Source: Mytilinidion resinicola
Taxonomy: Eukaryota; Ascomycota; Dothideomycetes; Mytilinidiales; Mytilinidiaceae
Reading direction: 5' to 3'
DNA length: 64,000 nt
NCBI RefSeq assembly: GCF_010093595.1
Contig: NW_022985443.1
Location: forward strand, 1,016,928 to 1,080,927
Part shown: one piece after another, positions 18,518 through 28,709 of the stretch
Position numbering within the stretch: the first letter of the stretch is position 1
How the letters are laid out: each line of letters starts with the position of its first letter
Position numbers and translations under genes: made by a program
Notes under the pieces: generated by a model
Databases searched by the model: none
Told to the model about the DNA's origin: nothing
Seen by the model: only the letters and a program-made list of their open reading frames with translations

Positions 18518-21442
18518 CAGAGTGGGGATCAATCAATCAATCAACTTTGACGTCTCCAAGTTGATTGATTGCTTCGTTGAACAGGCTGTGATTGATTTGA
18601 TTTGATTTGATTAATTTCTGAGATGCTCAAGTTGAGTTGATGAGATTGATACTTTTTGACCCCCAAGTTGAATTGATTGGTTTGATTGATAGATTGATTG
18701 ATAAGTTGATTACTACTTAGGAGGTTTGATGCCAATTCAACGCCAGGAGCGTATAGATTGCAGAGCACTAAGTAACTCAGGCTTTATATTAAGGCGTCGT
18801 ACGCCCAGGAAATCGCCAAGTTCGCTGAAAATTCTCTCACAATTAGCTAAGGAGGCTGGGATGGAGTAGATATCAAGGGCTAGCTGGCCTAGAATAGGAT
18901 AGCGATCTCTTGTGATAACCTAGTACTAAATAGGGTCCTTCGCTAGTAGGTTGTCCTGTTTTAGAGTTGGCTCGCGCTTCCACCTCTTGTACTTGTTGTT
19001 AACAGTTTCCTCCATCTCCTGCTTGCCCTCCTCTATAGAGTTCCTAAGGAAGTCTGCTCGGTTATTTATAGGGCTTGTTTAACAGCGTTTTACAGGCCTT
19101 ATATTAGGAGACAAGGTAGGAGATGCTGCGCCAGCAGCCTTTACAGCCACCTTATCCTTATATGCCTGCTACAGCAGCTAGAAGGAGCTATAGCTATTTA
19201 AAAGCCAGTTCTTATATAGATATAGCCTATCGCGCTTTATATTATAATCCTTTAGCACCTTCTATAGCCCCTTAAGCGCGTGTTTATATGCTGGATAAAG
19301 TATTATAGCTGCAAAATAGATAGGGGTGTTTTCTATCTTCCTATAGTAATCTATAAGCTTTTTATAGGCGGTATTAATATTAATAACTAAGTAATTTTTA
19401 GGTATATCTAGATTTTTATAGTTAATAGCCTTAAGCCTCTTCTTCTGCTTCTTAAGGGCTAAGAGTAGCTATTTAAATATAATAAGAACTTCCTAAATAG
19501 CTCTATAGCTACTAGCTAAACCTCTGCCTTATAGCTATATTATTGCATTTTTAAACAGCTTAAGCAGCTGCTTATACTCTATAATTATTACCTAATTACC
19601 TGTATTTAGCCCTTACTCCTTAATAAAGCACCGCAGTTTCTCCTTTTTTATATTCTTGCGCTAAGATACTGCTTTAATATTATATTTCTTAAGCTTTATA
19701 TATATATATGCGTTAAAAAGGCCTTAGAGCTTATAGGCGCGCTTAAAGTAATTATAGTAAAAGTTCTACTAAGTTCTAATAGGCTTAATAAGCTTTTTTA
19801 GTTTATAAGATTTATTACAGCGCTTTAAGTCCTCTGCCTATAGCTTAATAAACAGCTCTTAGGCTTATAGAAAGGCGCTAATAGATAATATAATATTAAA
19901 TAGCACCCTAATAGGCCCGGCTTTCCTTTACTTTACTATTAGCAGTTTTTTTTTCTATATTACTATTAGTATAATATAGAATAGTAATAAAATTAGAGAT
20001 ATAATTTTACCTATATATTTATATCTATACTTTTAAATACCTTCTTATTCTTACCCTATATAATTGCTTAGGCAGCTAAGTTAAGAATATAGCAGGTATA
20101 GTATAACTAATACTAGGAGATACTAAACTTAAACTTATCGGCTATTGCTATTAAAGCAGTATTATTATTTATAGTATTATTAAGTATAAAGTAGCTAAGG
20201 CGCTTAGTATTAATTTTAAATAATTATAATATTAAGCTAACTATCTCCACAATATTCTTACCTAAGTACTGGCCTAGAAAAATAGGCAGGCCTAATAAGT
20301 AGTCCTCTGGCCGGCTATTCTTATTTAGATAATATATATATATCCTAGTAAGCGCACGCTTATTGCTAACTAAAGTCCAATTATTAAATAATATATAGAT
20401 AAGGCTAGTTGCCTACTAGAGGTGTTTAATTACAGCGGGTATATAGGAATTATACTTAGCTATAATAGATTTTTAGAGTGTATAATAGGTCTTCTATAGG
20501 CTTAATTTAGTAATAGGTCTAGCAGCAGCAATTATACTGCGGAAGGCAGGCTTCTTAATAATGCGTAAAGCCTAATTATTATTAGCAACCTAGTATTAAA
20601 CAGCGCGTAGAAACTTCGCCCGATTAAAGCTGTCCGCCAGCTTGTTGGCCACGTCCTGTGGAACATTAATGCCCTGGAACTGCATTATCGCCAATACTAA
20701 CGTCTGGTTTAGAGTAGAGAAGTTAATCTGGCCATCTTTATTAACCCCGTGGCCACGCTATTGCCGCCCTAGGTAAGCTATAGCTAACAAAGTAGCCTTC
20801 TTAACGTTGAACTCGCCGCTAGGTATTCTGTATATGTGGCAGTACTTGCAGAGCCAGAACTTCTGGCGCTGCTTTCAATGGTAAACAGGCCAACCGTACG
20901 CGTAAATCCAGCTTGCTTTTAACGGTTGTAAGGTTTCGTAAGGCCTTCTCTGCAGATGCGGTACCCGTAGCCAATTAAGGTTCTCATATAGGTTGTCGTT
21001 GTCAACGTCGTCGTCGTTCGTGGCAGGTGTTTCGACGTGTTCATTCGTGTTGACTTCGGCGCGCATAGAATTAACCTTACGGGGAGGTTTCTTTCGATTT
21101 GCGCGTGCGATAACTTCCTGCTGTACGTTCTGAAGGTTCTGATTCATTGCTGGGTGCGATATTGTACAGAGGTGGTATGGTGTTGGACGCGTTGATGTAA
21201 GTTAGGATGAAAATCAGGGTTAGGAGACTGCTTAGTAAGCACTTCTGCTAGGTGGGCTCTCTATAGGATACTCTATCTACGCTCCGCAAATAGGAATCAA
21301 TCAAACCAATCAAATCAATCAATTTGATGCCTTGAAGTTGATTTGATTGATAAAATCCACCTCTTCGGATTGATTGATTGATTTGGTTGAACCAAATCAA
21401 ATCAATCAATCTATCAACTTAAGTTGATTGTTCCCCACTCTG
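18518..21442 (-). mobile_element. hAT DNA transposon, copy 2 (2925 bp, inverted relative to copy 1)
   Basis: Same termini, same subterminal TTGATTGA arrays and same degraded transposase as copy 1. Length is identical (2925 bp) and positions correspond as 23795 minus copy-1 position. The two copies differ at scattered sites, mostly transitions (for example copy 1 CGCCGTTGAACAAG versus copy 2 CGCTGTTAAACAAG near 4709 / 19083). Its flanks are GCCACAAC on one side and AGGTGGCC on the other, each matching one flank of copy 1. Confidence 0.95.
18713..21147 (-). pseudogene. hAT transposase, degenerate (copy 2)
   Basis: Mirror of the copy at 2648-5082. The N-terminal 90-aa frame starts at 21147; the BED-like segment 'FWLCKYCHIYR' lies near 20840-20880; the hAT dimerisation segment and 'LLSALQSIRSW' end at about 18713. 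The middle is saturated with stops in the same AT-rich tract as copy 1. Confidence 0.9.
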
Positions 21443-21450
21443 GGCCACCT
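21443..21450 (-). repeat. hAT target-site duplication B, second copy
   Basis: GGCCACCT on plus, AGGTGGCC on minus; identical to 5278-5285, which lies beside hAT copy 1. Confidence 0.93.
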
Positions 21451-22139
21451 CTCCCCTTAGAATGTTCTAACATCCAAAAAGCTGCCGTCTCTCAGTATTA
21501 CCGCGCTGCGCACTAAGGCTTCACGTGAGACTAGGGAGGAGGGAATCCCCGCCCCTATCTGCGGGGTAGAGATCCTTAGGAAGGATTCGAGGCTAGTTGC
21601 GTCCTAAGTTCCACGACTACCAGGTCCAGGTCCCTGAGCTGGGGCCGCCTCCATAGCCCGTACCACGATAGTACAACTCGCTGCAGTTAGAAACCACTGA
21701 CATATCGTGGTCACAGCGGGGTATCTGTGCTCGATAATTTGGGGTCTGATAATAGGATTTTTCCTGTTCACGTGCCACTAGCCTTGCACTTCGAGGCTGT
21801 TCGTGTACTTTTTCCTGCTCCTTCGTTACAGCCTTGCTCAATTGCTAATATTAGGGAGGAGGAAACGACATGCTAATATCTAGCAGTTAGATTGGGATGA
21901 TGAAAGTAGGGATAAGTGAGGGAATCTGTAACCTACAGAGTGAATGCCTGTAAGCGTTTGAGAAGTATTGAGGTGGGGGCCAAATTCTCCAAAAGTAGCA
22001 ACATCATTCGAGCACAAATGTGCCTTTTATAAACACTTCGAAGATTTGTGAGTGCTTTTATTATCCCACGAATCCTCTGCGTCTGAGATTTCTGTTCTGT
22101 ATTTCTCGGATTCCATCAGATTGGCCAGATCTGTTCGTG
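21451..22139. other. intergenic; weak hypothetical frame 21617-21841 (minus)
   Basis: A 74-aa minus-strand frame ('...KEQEKVHEQPRSARL...YRGTGYGGGPSSGTWTW') lacks an ATG but is preceded by CTAATATTAG, a possible branch site and acceptor. It could be the last exon of a small gene or chance. The rest is the upstream region of the esterase; no other feature is seen. Confidence 0.3.
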
Positions 22140-24073
22140 ATGAGGGTCACTCTACTTACATCGTTATTTGTATCTTCTGCCACTGTGCTTGCGGCTCTTC
22201 CCACCGTGACTATCTCCGGTGGGACCCTGGTCGGGACAACCACAACTCTCCCGAGTGCCACTGCATCCGTAAACAAATTCCTAGGCATCCCATTCGCAGC
22301 CGTACCAACTAGCACACTTCGCTTTGCCACGCCGCAACCTGCGCCAACGTACGGCACAATACAAGCCAATAAATGGAAACCGGCCTGCATGCAACAATTT
22401 ACCAGTCAGCATATCCTTCTTACTCCCCCAATATACTACTGACGCCGAAGAAGTTGGTGCCATAATTCCAAATCAAACCCAAATCAAAGAACTATTTGAC
22501 ACTCCTGATCCCGGAGAAAGTGAAGACTGCCTATACCTCAACGTCTATGTCCCAAGCACAGGCTCCACGGGAAAGGCGGTTATGTTTTGGATATACGGCG
22601 GAGATTTGCAGTATGGCACTGCATCAATGCCGCTGTATGACGGATCTAGTTTTGCAGCCTTCCAAGATGTCATTGTCGTGGCTGCAAACTATCGCACGAA
22701 TAGTAAGACAGCCGTCTATTTATCCATGAAGACATTTACTTAAGAGACGTAGTCTTCGGCTTCCCCCACTCTAGTGAGATAGGGTCAACACAATGGAATG
22801 TAGGCTTCTACGATCAGAGACTAGCTTTGCAATGTAAGTGACCGTAATATTTTCCGTATGAAGCGAAACAGCGTTGACTTTTCATTCTTCAAAGGGGTTC
22901 AAAGCAACATTGCAGCATTTGGAGGTGATCCTGCCAAAGTCACGATCTTTGGCGAGAGGTATTTCCAACTCCAATCTCTTTCCTTCCCCATATCCGGTCT
23001 AAGAAGTCAATATAGCTCTGGGGCAACCTCCGTCGACCGCCTGGTAACCACCATGCCGAACAATACTCCCTTTCGTGCCGCGATTATGGAGAGTGGCACC
23101 TCCTCAGTAACACCGGGCAGTGCCTCCAACTCGACGGACTCGACGGAATGGAACAACCTCGCCTCTGGGCTAGGTTGCAGCGTCACACCCCCTAATCTCG
23201 GCTGCATGCAAAAAATAGCGGCGACCAACATAAAGAGTGCCATCGAAGCACGATACACTAACAACGGCGCATATATAAATTACGGCTTCCCACCCATACA
23301 GGACGGCGTCACTAACCTCGTGAATCCAGAAGCTGCACGCCTCGCAGGAAATATTGCCAAAGTACCGGTATTACAAGGAACCAACGCGCAAGAGGGGCGC
23401 CTTTTCTCAGCCTCATTCAATGGTCAAAACGGCTTGAACTTGCAGTATTTTGTTGACAATTATATCCGCGGGTCCAACGACGCTGACATCGTCGCTGCAT
23501 ATCCCGTCCCCGGGACGTACCCAGACCAAGACTCCGCGACCGCGCAGTGCTGGACTGAGTGGGTGTATCAATGCGTAGGTACTTTCTTATCATCTCCTAG
23601 TTCTGCACGCTTTATAACTCAAGAACTAACGCCATCTCTCTTCATAGCCTGCGTCAGTCGTCACCGCCGACGATGCAACAGCCGGTATTCCAGCTTGGCG
23701 CTACTACTTCAACGCCTCATTTGCCAACTACGGCAGCGTACCAGGCTTCACAAACCGTGGTGTTTATCACACTATTGAACTTCCAATTGTGTTCGGGACG
23801 TACCCTTCTTCTGGAGCGACCGCCCAGGAGATCGCACTGAGCAGCTACGTGCAAACGGCATGGGCTACGTTTGCAAAAAATCCCGATGGTGGACCGGATC
23901 CTGCATGGCCGAAGGTCAGCACAGGGAGTGGTGGCGCATATATTGGTATTTTAGGCAATTCGGGGAACACATTTGCGAATCTTACGGTTGTGCAGTCGAC
24001 AAATCTGGATGCAAGGTGTGTGCAGTTCTTCAACAGTAGGTATAGTCAGTCGAAGTATGGCAATTCATGGTAG
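22140..24073 (+). CDS. secreted type-B carboxylesterase/lipase (alpha/beta-hydrolase)
   Basis: Six exons: 22140-22404, 22451-22702, 22753-22833, 22895-22958, 23016-23574 and 23648-24073. Introns are 46, 50, 61, 57 and 73 bp, and every join keeps frame. Product 548 aa. Residues 1-19 look like a signal peptide (MRVTLLTSLFVSSATVLAAL). Family landmarks: 'FLGIPFAAVP', 'SEDCLYLNVYVP', 'WIYGGD' oxyanion region, 'VVVAANYRTN|IFGFP', '[20 protein letters not shown]', and the nucleophile elbow G-E-S-S-G-A with Ser221. The acid lies in 'GTNAQEG' and the His in 'RGVYHTIELPIVFG'. It would hydrolyse esters outside the cell; substrate unknown. The elbow is usually GESAGG, so SGA is a variant. Intron 1 has a weak donor (GTCAGC) but a consensus branch (CTGAC). 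It appears intact, contrary to the fragmented frames seen without splicing. Confidence 0.9.
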
Positions 24074-24286
24074 GGTGGGGTGAGTAGATGATATGTCTAT
24101 TTCAACATGGACGAATTGATTGGGCGAGCCAAAGTGGTTCCTGGACTCACTAGTATAATATCCCAAGGGATAGCACCAAGAAGATTTTCCATTCTCTTTC
24201 AACACTTTCATTGATGAGCTTGCTCCACCACTTCTATCATATCATATCTATATCAGCTTTTCACACAAAGCATCACGACAAACCAA
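24074..24286. other. intergenic, promoter of small membrane gene 1
   Basis: Short spacer containing the esterase 3' UTR and the promoter of the next plus-strand gene; no motif assigned. Confidence 0.4.
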
Positions 24287-24736
24287 ATGGAAACCTACAA
24301 GCAAGCCTACAAGTCTCTCAAGTCAACCTATGGGCCTGGATTCCGCTTCATCGCCAAATGGATCATACTCTCCACCACAGTGGTTTTCATATCGGCGGTT
24401 TTTTTCGCCATATTATTCCTCTTCCGCAAGCTGATAGATCCTGGAAAACGCAACAAGCTCTCAACGAGCAGGGATACTTCGTCGCCCAGCATTATCAGCC
24501 TGCTTTTCTGGCCGCCCTACCACTATCTTACTAGGTCTTTCGCAATGGGATATGCGGAAGTACACAATTCCGCCTTACTCTCTTCCATATCGGCAAAATC
24601 GTGGCTTGTTGGCGCCTTTTGGAGTCTGTTGATTTTGTCAATAGTGGTAGGAATGCTTTATGGAATTGCCTGGATTATTGTGGGGAGTCTGGTGTGGGCT
24701 GGTAAAGTGCGGTTGTATCGAGTGAGATCATACTAA
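24287..24736 (+). CDS. small three-helix membrane protein 1 (hypothetical)
   Basis: 149 aa from ATG 24287. Hydrophobic helices lie at about residues 22-46 (IAKWIILSTTVVFISAVFF), 70-88 (IISLLFWPPYHYL) and 113-140 (LLILSIVVGMLYGIAWIIVG). The third is preceded by 'SAKSW'. No signal cleavage site or enzymatic motif. The end of the protein strongly resembles that of the gene at 25077-25592: AKSWLxG...SL..L...xG.LY...WIIVG. No function known; it is probably integral to a membrane. Confidence 0.65.
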   Translation: METYKQAYKSLKSTYGPGFRFIAKWIILSTTVVFISAVFFAILFLFRKLIDPGKRNKLSTSRDTSSPSIISLLFWPPYHYLTRSFAMGYAEVHNSALLSSISAKSWLVGAFWSLLILSIVVGMLYGIAWIIVGSLVWAGKVRLYRVRSY

Positions 24737-25076
24737 ACACCTTACGTATTTAACTGGGGCAATAAGTCTCCTGAAGGATATCATCCGCAGCTCTATTTTG
24801 GTATTTCCCCCTCACCTCCGCATCTTGTGGAGAAAGAATCTAAAAATATGGGCTCGAATAGTATTTCCGGAAATACGCCCCATGGCCGTGCTGGTGCTGA
24901 ACCATGGAAATTTGGCACCTAGATGGATTACGATATTGGACCACGCTCCAAAACAAGCTCCAAAAACCCTTCTCAGTGGCACATCTACTCTTCATCAGCT
25001 CATCGCCATCGTCAACTTCGCAGCTCTCGCTCACATACCATCGTCAAACGAGCATCTCTGCCACACCACCTACACC

Positions 25077-25592
25077 ATGGCATTCGCCCTCCCCCTTTCC
25101 GACTTAACACCAAACGGAACGGCACCACCTCCCTACGAATTGGCATCAAAGCGCCAGCCAAGCCGCCGCCACCTCCAACCCAGCTATCCAACGCCACCTC
25201 CCTCCTTCCTCTCCTCCACCTTCCAGCCCGCCATCCGTCCCGTAACCGTCTTCTCCATCTTCCTCTCCACCACCGCAACCCTAGTTGCCGCTATATACCT
25301 ACTATCCTACGAGCTCATGGCCCTCGGCTCCGACGAGGTCCAGATCCCGCCGATCGTAACCACGTGCGTGCTCTTCCCTTTTGCTACCCTGGTGCACCTC
25401 GCTTCCACGGTTGCTTATGCGAAGAAGCGGCCGCGGGCGAGCCCGGAGGAGGCGGTGGCTGGGAAGAGTTGGCTTATGGGGAGTTTGCAGAGTCTGATTG
25501 TGATTTTGGGGGTGCTGGCGGGGTTGTATGCGTTTGTCTGGATCATTGTGGGGATCTTGCTCGCTGCTGGAATTGCGGAATTGCATGGATAG
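25077..25592 (+). CDS. small three-helix membrane protein 2 (hypothetical, paralogue of 1)
   Basis: 171 aa from ATG 25077, chosen because the upstream part of the open frame (from 24798) has no membrane-protein character. The N-terminus is Pro-rich and polar (residues 1-55). Helices are at about 58-80 (PVTVFSIFLSTTATLVAAIYLL), 93-113 and 135-165 (the last preceded by 'AGKSWLMG' and containing 'YAFVWIIVGILL'). The same layout as gene 1 and a shared C-terminal motif suggest tandem duplication. Function unknown. Long frames in other registers here are shadows. Confidence 0.6.
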   Translation: MAFALPLSDLTPNGTAPPPYELASKRQPSRRHLQPSYPTPPPSFLSSTFQPAIRPVTVFSIFLSTTATLVAAIYLLSYELMALGSDEVQIPPIVTTCVLFPFATLVHLASTVAYAKKRPRASPEEAVAGKSWLMGSLQSLIVILGVLAGLYAFVWIIVGILLAAGIAELHG

Positions 25593-26570
25593 CCGAGGAA
25601 ATGGAGTTCGTGGAGGTGTTGCGATGACGAGACGGAAATTTTTTTGCCTATGAGAGTGAAAGCGGCTGCATAGGGAAGAACTGGACGCCGCTCGTTTCTA
25701 GTACTGCTTCACTACTTCATTTATTCGACCCCTTCATTGCTAAAACCTCCCTTAAGACGTTCGCCTATTCACACCTCATAAGTTCTTTCGTGCACGCCTA
25801 TCCTTAGCTTTTCTCTGGTATTATAGTGTTTCACTCTCAGCCTCTTACCATCAACACTCGGACTGGCACTTATCTTCCGCAAATCTTTTCATAAAAGTCA
25901 ATACACAAACACTCTGAATATTGGGAACTCAGCCACTATACGCAATAGCGCAATCCCTCCAATATACAACCCAGTTGTTGTAGTTGCGATCGTCGTGTAC
26001 AGCCTCACTGATTCTCTTGGTGCGCATCACGTGTATCCCGCATTGGGATTGGCGCTTATTCAGCCTTGCCATAAGGCCGCACAACACCAACCTCCGAGCA
26101 TCATCGAGGCAACAAGGCATCAACAAACTCGACGTCCAGAACACTACAATCCCCTCAAGGTAAGCAGGAAGGGTAAGCAAGGAAGGGGCTTCTTGATTTA
26201 CGCTCCATTCTTTACCATAACTTCGATCCCTGCTGGTGGTTCATGCCGATCAGTGGAATCTGCCTCGTCGCCACCGAATTGCCTTACCAACAGAGCCTCG
26301 TGGCTGAGTCGCTTGTACAACTCCGTAAACTCTTCTAATACTCAAATCCACAACGCTTTTTTCATAACCTTCACTTCTTAATTCTCACGAAACCCATCCT
26401 TCGCTCGAGCACCCTCTCACTGTGCCGTCACTCTACCCTTACAACGTAACCCCGACCTAGATTTCGATCCTTCTACATCCACATCTCGCTCCCCACAAAC
26501 CCAATCCCAATCCCGCCAGACCAATCCCTACCCTCCCCCTCCCACGCCTCACACGTCCCAAACTACCACC
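25593..26570. other. intergenic between membrane-protein genes 2 and 3
   Basis: A 128-aa plus frame (25995-26381) and an 83-aa minus frame show no domain, start context or splice consistency. The stretch just before 26571 is CT/C-rich, as in many fungal promoters and leaders. Nothing is called. Confidence 0.45.
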
Positions 26571-27068
26571 ATGCCCTGCCCCACCCTCCTCGTCACAAGC
26601 ATCACCCTCGGCCTGCACGCCACCGCCGCCATCACCGCCTTCATCTGCACCCTCGCGCTCCTCGCAATCCCTACCTTCCTCCTTTTCGCCTGCTTCAACT
26701 CGCCCACTCCCGCACCACCCACCCCTCAAACCAGCAGCCCCAGCTCCAGCTCCGCCTCCAACCCCCTCGCCGGCGCCGCCATCGGCAGCCTCCTCCTCAC
26801 CCACCTCGTCACCACCCTCTCCATGGCGCCGGCCGAGGGCGGGATCGCGCGCGGGAGCGTGAAGAGCGCGCTCGCCATCGGGACCGTGCTGGTGATCTTC
26901 TTGACAGCAGTTGTGGCATTCTTGGTTGTGAAAGCGGTCGGGGACGCGTTGATTGCGCATGGGGACAAGTCTTGGCCTGCGGCGCGTGGGAGCGTCGAGG
27001 CGGCGAGTTCGCCAGCTCAAAGCAAGACGGAGACGGATGGAAAGGAAAGCGTGGTAGGGAAGGAGTGA
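26571..27068 (+). CDS. small three-helix membrane protein 3 (hypothetical)
   Basis: 165 aa from ATG 26571. Helices at about residues 15-45 (ITAFICTLALLAIPTFLLF), 64-84 (GAAIGSLLLTHLVTTLSM) and 99-125 (ALAIGTVLVIFLTAVVAFLVV). A Pro/Ser/Thr-rich loop separates the first two, and the C-terminal tail is polar. The order and spacing of helices and the 'SVKSA' before helix 3 parallel genes 1 and 2, but sequence identity is low, so paralogy is a suggestion. Coding bias is strongly C/G in wobble positions, which opens long antisense frames that I reject. Confidence 0.55.
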   Translation: MPCPTLLVTSITLGLHATAAITAFICTLALLAIPTFLLFACFNSPTPAPPTPQTSSPSSSSASNPLAGAAIGSLLLTHLVTTLSMAPAEGGIARGSVKSALAIGTVLVIFLTAVVAFLVVKAVGDALIAHGDKSWPAARGSVEAASSPAQSKTETDGKESVVGKE

Positions 27069-27916
27069 GGAGAGGCGTTGGTAGGGCTGACGCGTTGGTG
27101 GGACGGCGAGGGTGCGGGTGCGGGGTATGGAGGGGGTGGGATAGGGATGAGGTTGCTGGGATGGGGGTTGTGGAGATCGAGTTTCGCGCGTATCTTTAGT
27201 GTTCCGATAACTGGACTACCTTCGTTCGCTTTGCTGCTGGTTGGCTTCAAAGGTGTCAGAAATTTGTGCTGTGTGAGGTGTCGTGTCGGTTGACATTCAT
27301 GCTGAGTCCCCGCTCAATCATCGGCAGGCATTAAACCAAGGACCTAGCGAGCTAGGAAGCTGAGATTCTTTACATAGATACGACTATAACGTTTTTTGTA
27401 ATACAGATCAGATAAGGTAATAGGTTATACGTATGCTTGCGAGCTTTGCAAAGGGTTTTATTCCAGTAGGGATAGCTATATTAGTCCTTGTTTAGAAACA
27501 GCCGTTATAGAAGACGAATCAGGAGAAATATATCACTCTTTATGCGTCCCAACCACAGACTGTAGCCACTTTAAAAATGCAACACAACGACATAATATAT
27601 TTTCAAGACGATCGCCACCTTTTGTCACGATGAGAAGATCAATCGCAGAGAACATAAGGGGAGCCCATAGTGAAAGTTTTCATACCAGTGCAGATTCGAT
27701 TTTTCAGAAGTATTCAGAAGTAATGAAATAGTATAGTGACGAGAACCCCATATTCGATACTACCACACCCGTCTAAAACGCTTCCACTAACTTCAAGTTC
27801 TTCAGAATGTGTCGAACTCGTTCAATCTCGATAGGTAGAGTTGCACGAATGATTGGCACCTTGAAACATCTTCGTTAGGACTGCCGCTTCTACTGCTGGA
27901 CTTTACTGTTACTGAC
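27069..27916. other. intergenic
   Basis: G-rich 3' region of the previous gene, then AT-richer sequence. No coding frame of note and no RNA gene recognised. Confidence 0.5.
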
Positions 27917-28249
27917 CTAAAATAGTGGGATGATCCTGAGTGGCTGGTCTTCTTCCACTTGGTAATTTTGGCAGATCTCGCAAGCGGTATGTTTTGAGAC
28001 CTTGACCCGGATCGGCCGAGAGAGGTTGGCCCACTTGTCCTTCAACCATGAGTGCTTTTGCTCCCTGCGCCTGCAACGGTCGCAGATTTCCAGTACTACC
28101 TTTGAGTTCCGTTCATCAATGGTGTGATTTATGTGAACGAAGCCTTGTTGACCAGGCCGTAACTGATAAAAGACGGGACAGGGAAGGGAATACACTCCGC
28201 CGTGGTTCGTGCAACAGCAAGGGCAGTGGTTTTCGGCAGCCGTGCACAT
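27917..28249 (-). CDS. small Cys-rich protein (hypothetical)
   Basis: 110 aa from ATG 28247-28249. It contains Cys clusters 'HCPCCC' (about 8-13), 'ICDRCRRREQKHSWLKDKW' (about 55-73) and 'ACEICQNY' (about 90-97), a pattern compatible with zinc binding. Fungi have many short proteins beginning with MC and with similarly spaced Cys pairs; I recall that pattern but cannot assign a function. An upstream exon in 28250-28440 is possible. It sits at the last normal-composition DNA before the transposon island. Confidence 0.45.
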   Translation of the reverse strand: MCTAAENHCPCCCTNHGGVYSLPCPVFYQLRPGQQGFVHINHTIDERNSKVVLEICDRCRRREQKHSWLKDKWANLSRPIRVKVSKHTACEICQNYQVEEDQPLRIIPLF

Positions 28250-28709
28250 CCTGTCTCGAAGTATAAGATTGTTCGTACCAGCGATCCTCTGCGAACTTTT
28301 CGAAATGCGAGGTTTGGCTTGGATGCAGAGGCCAGCAATCGCCGCGAAAGACTGCTCGACTGCGGTGGGTGGAGATGGAGATTAAGCGACAGCTCAAGGC
28401 AGAGCGAAAGGAGCCACGTCATAATATGAATATACAATATAATACGACTAAGTTAACGTGGTTAACGTCAGCACGCTGTTCTGCAGGGCTGAGGCATGTT
28501 GACACAGGGGTGACACCATTTTATGGGGTTTGAGCACGTGACTATTAAGCCGGAAACAGGCGACTGCCACGCGCGTGGCTTACTTGAACCAACGTTCAGG
28601 GTGCGAAACATCCTAAGGTTCGTCGTGAATATTGAATTCACTTAACCTGCAAGAACCTTCTCCTCTATTGCCGCCCAGTAACGCATTAAGAATTCGAGAA
28701 TTAGGGAAG
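28250..28709. other. intergenic edge of the AT-rich island
   Basis: Upstream region of the Cys-rich gene, grading at about 28,600 into AT-rich sequence. No gene seen. Confidence 0.45.

Noticed and set aside
2353..21442. The hAT pair as ends of one 19-kb composite transposon
   Set aside because: A composite would have the same 8-mer outside both outer ends. Here the outer 8-mers differ (GCCACAAC and GGCCACCT) and each matches an inner flank instead, which fits inversion, not transposition as a unit.
22020..22743. Esterase as a pseudogene with frameshifts
   Set aside because: The frame changes vanish when five short GT..AG introns are removed, and all catalytic residues are then in one 548-aa frame.
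24798..25076. N-terminal extension of membrane protein 2 (ORF from 24798)
   Set aside because: The upstream part is promoter-like, not related to genes 1 or 3, and a good ATG at 25077 gives the conserved layout.
26457..27020. 187-aa minus-strand frame opposite membrane-protein gene 3
   Set aside because: Low-complexity Gly/Glu/Arg text produced by C/G-rich wobble positions on the plus strand; the plus frame has helices and an ATG in good context.
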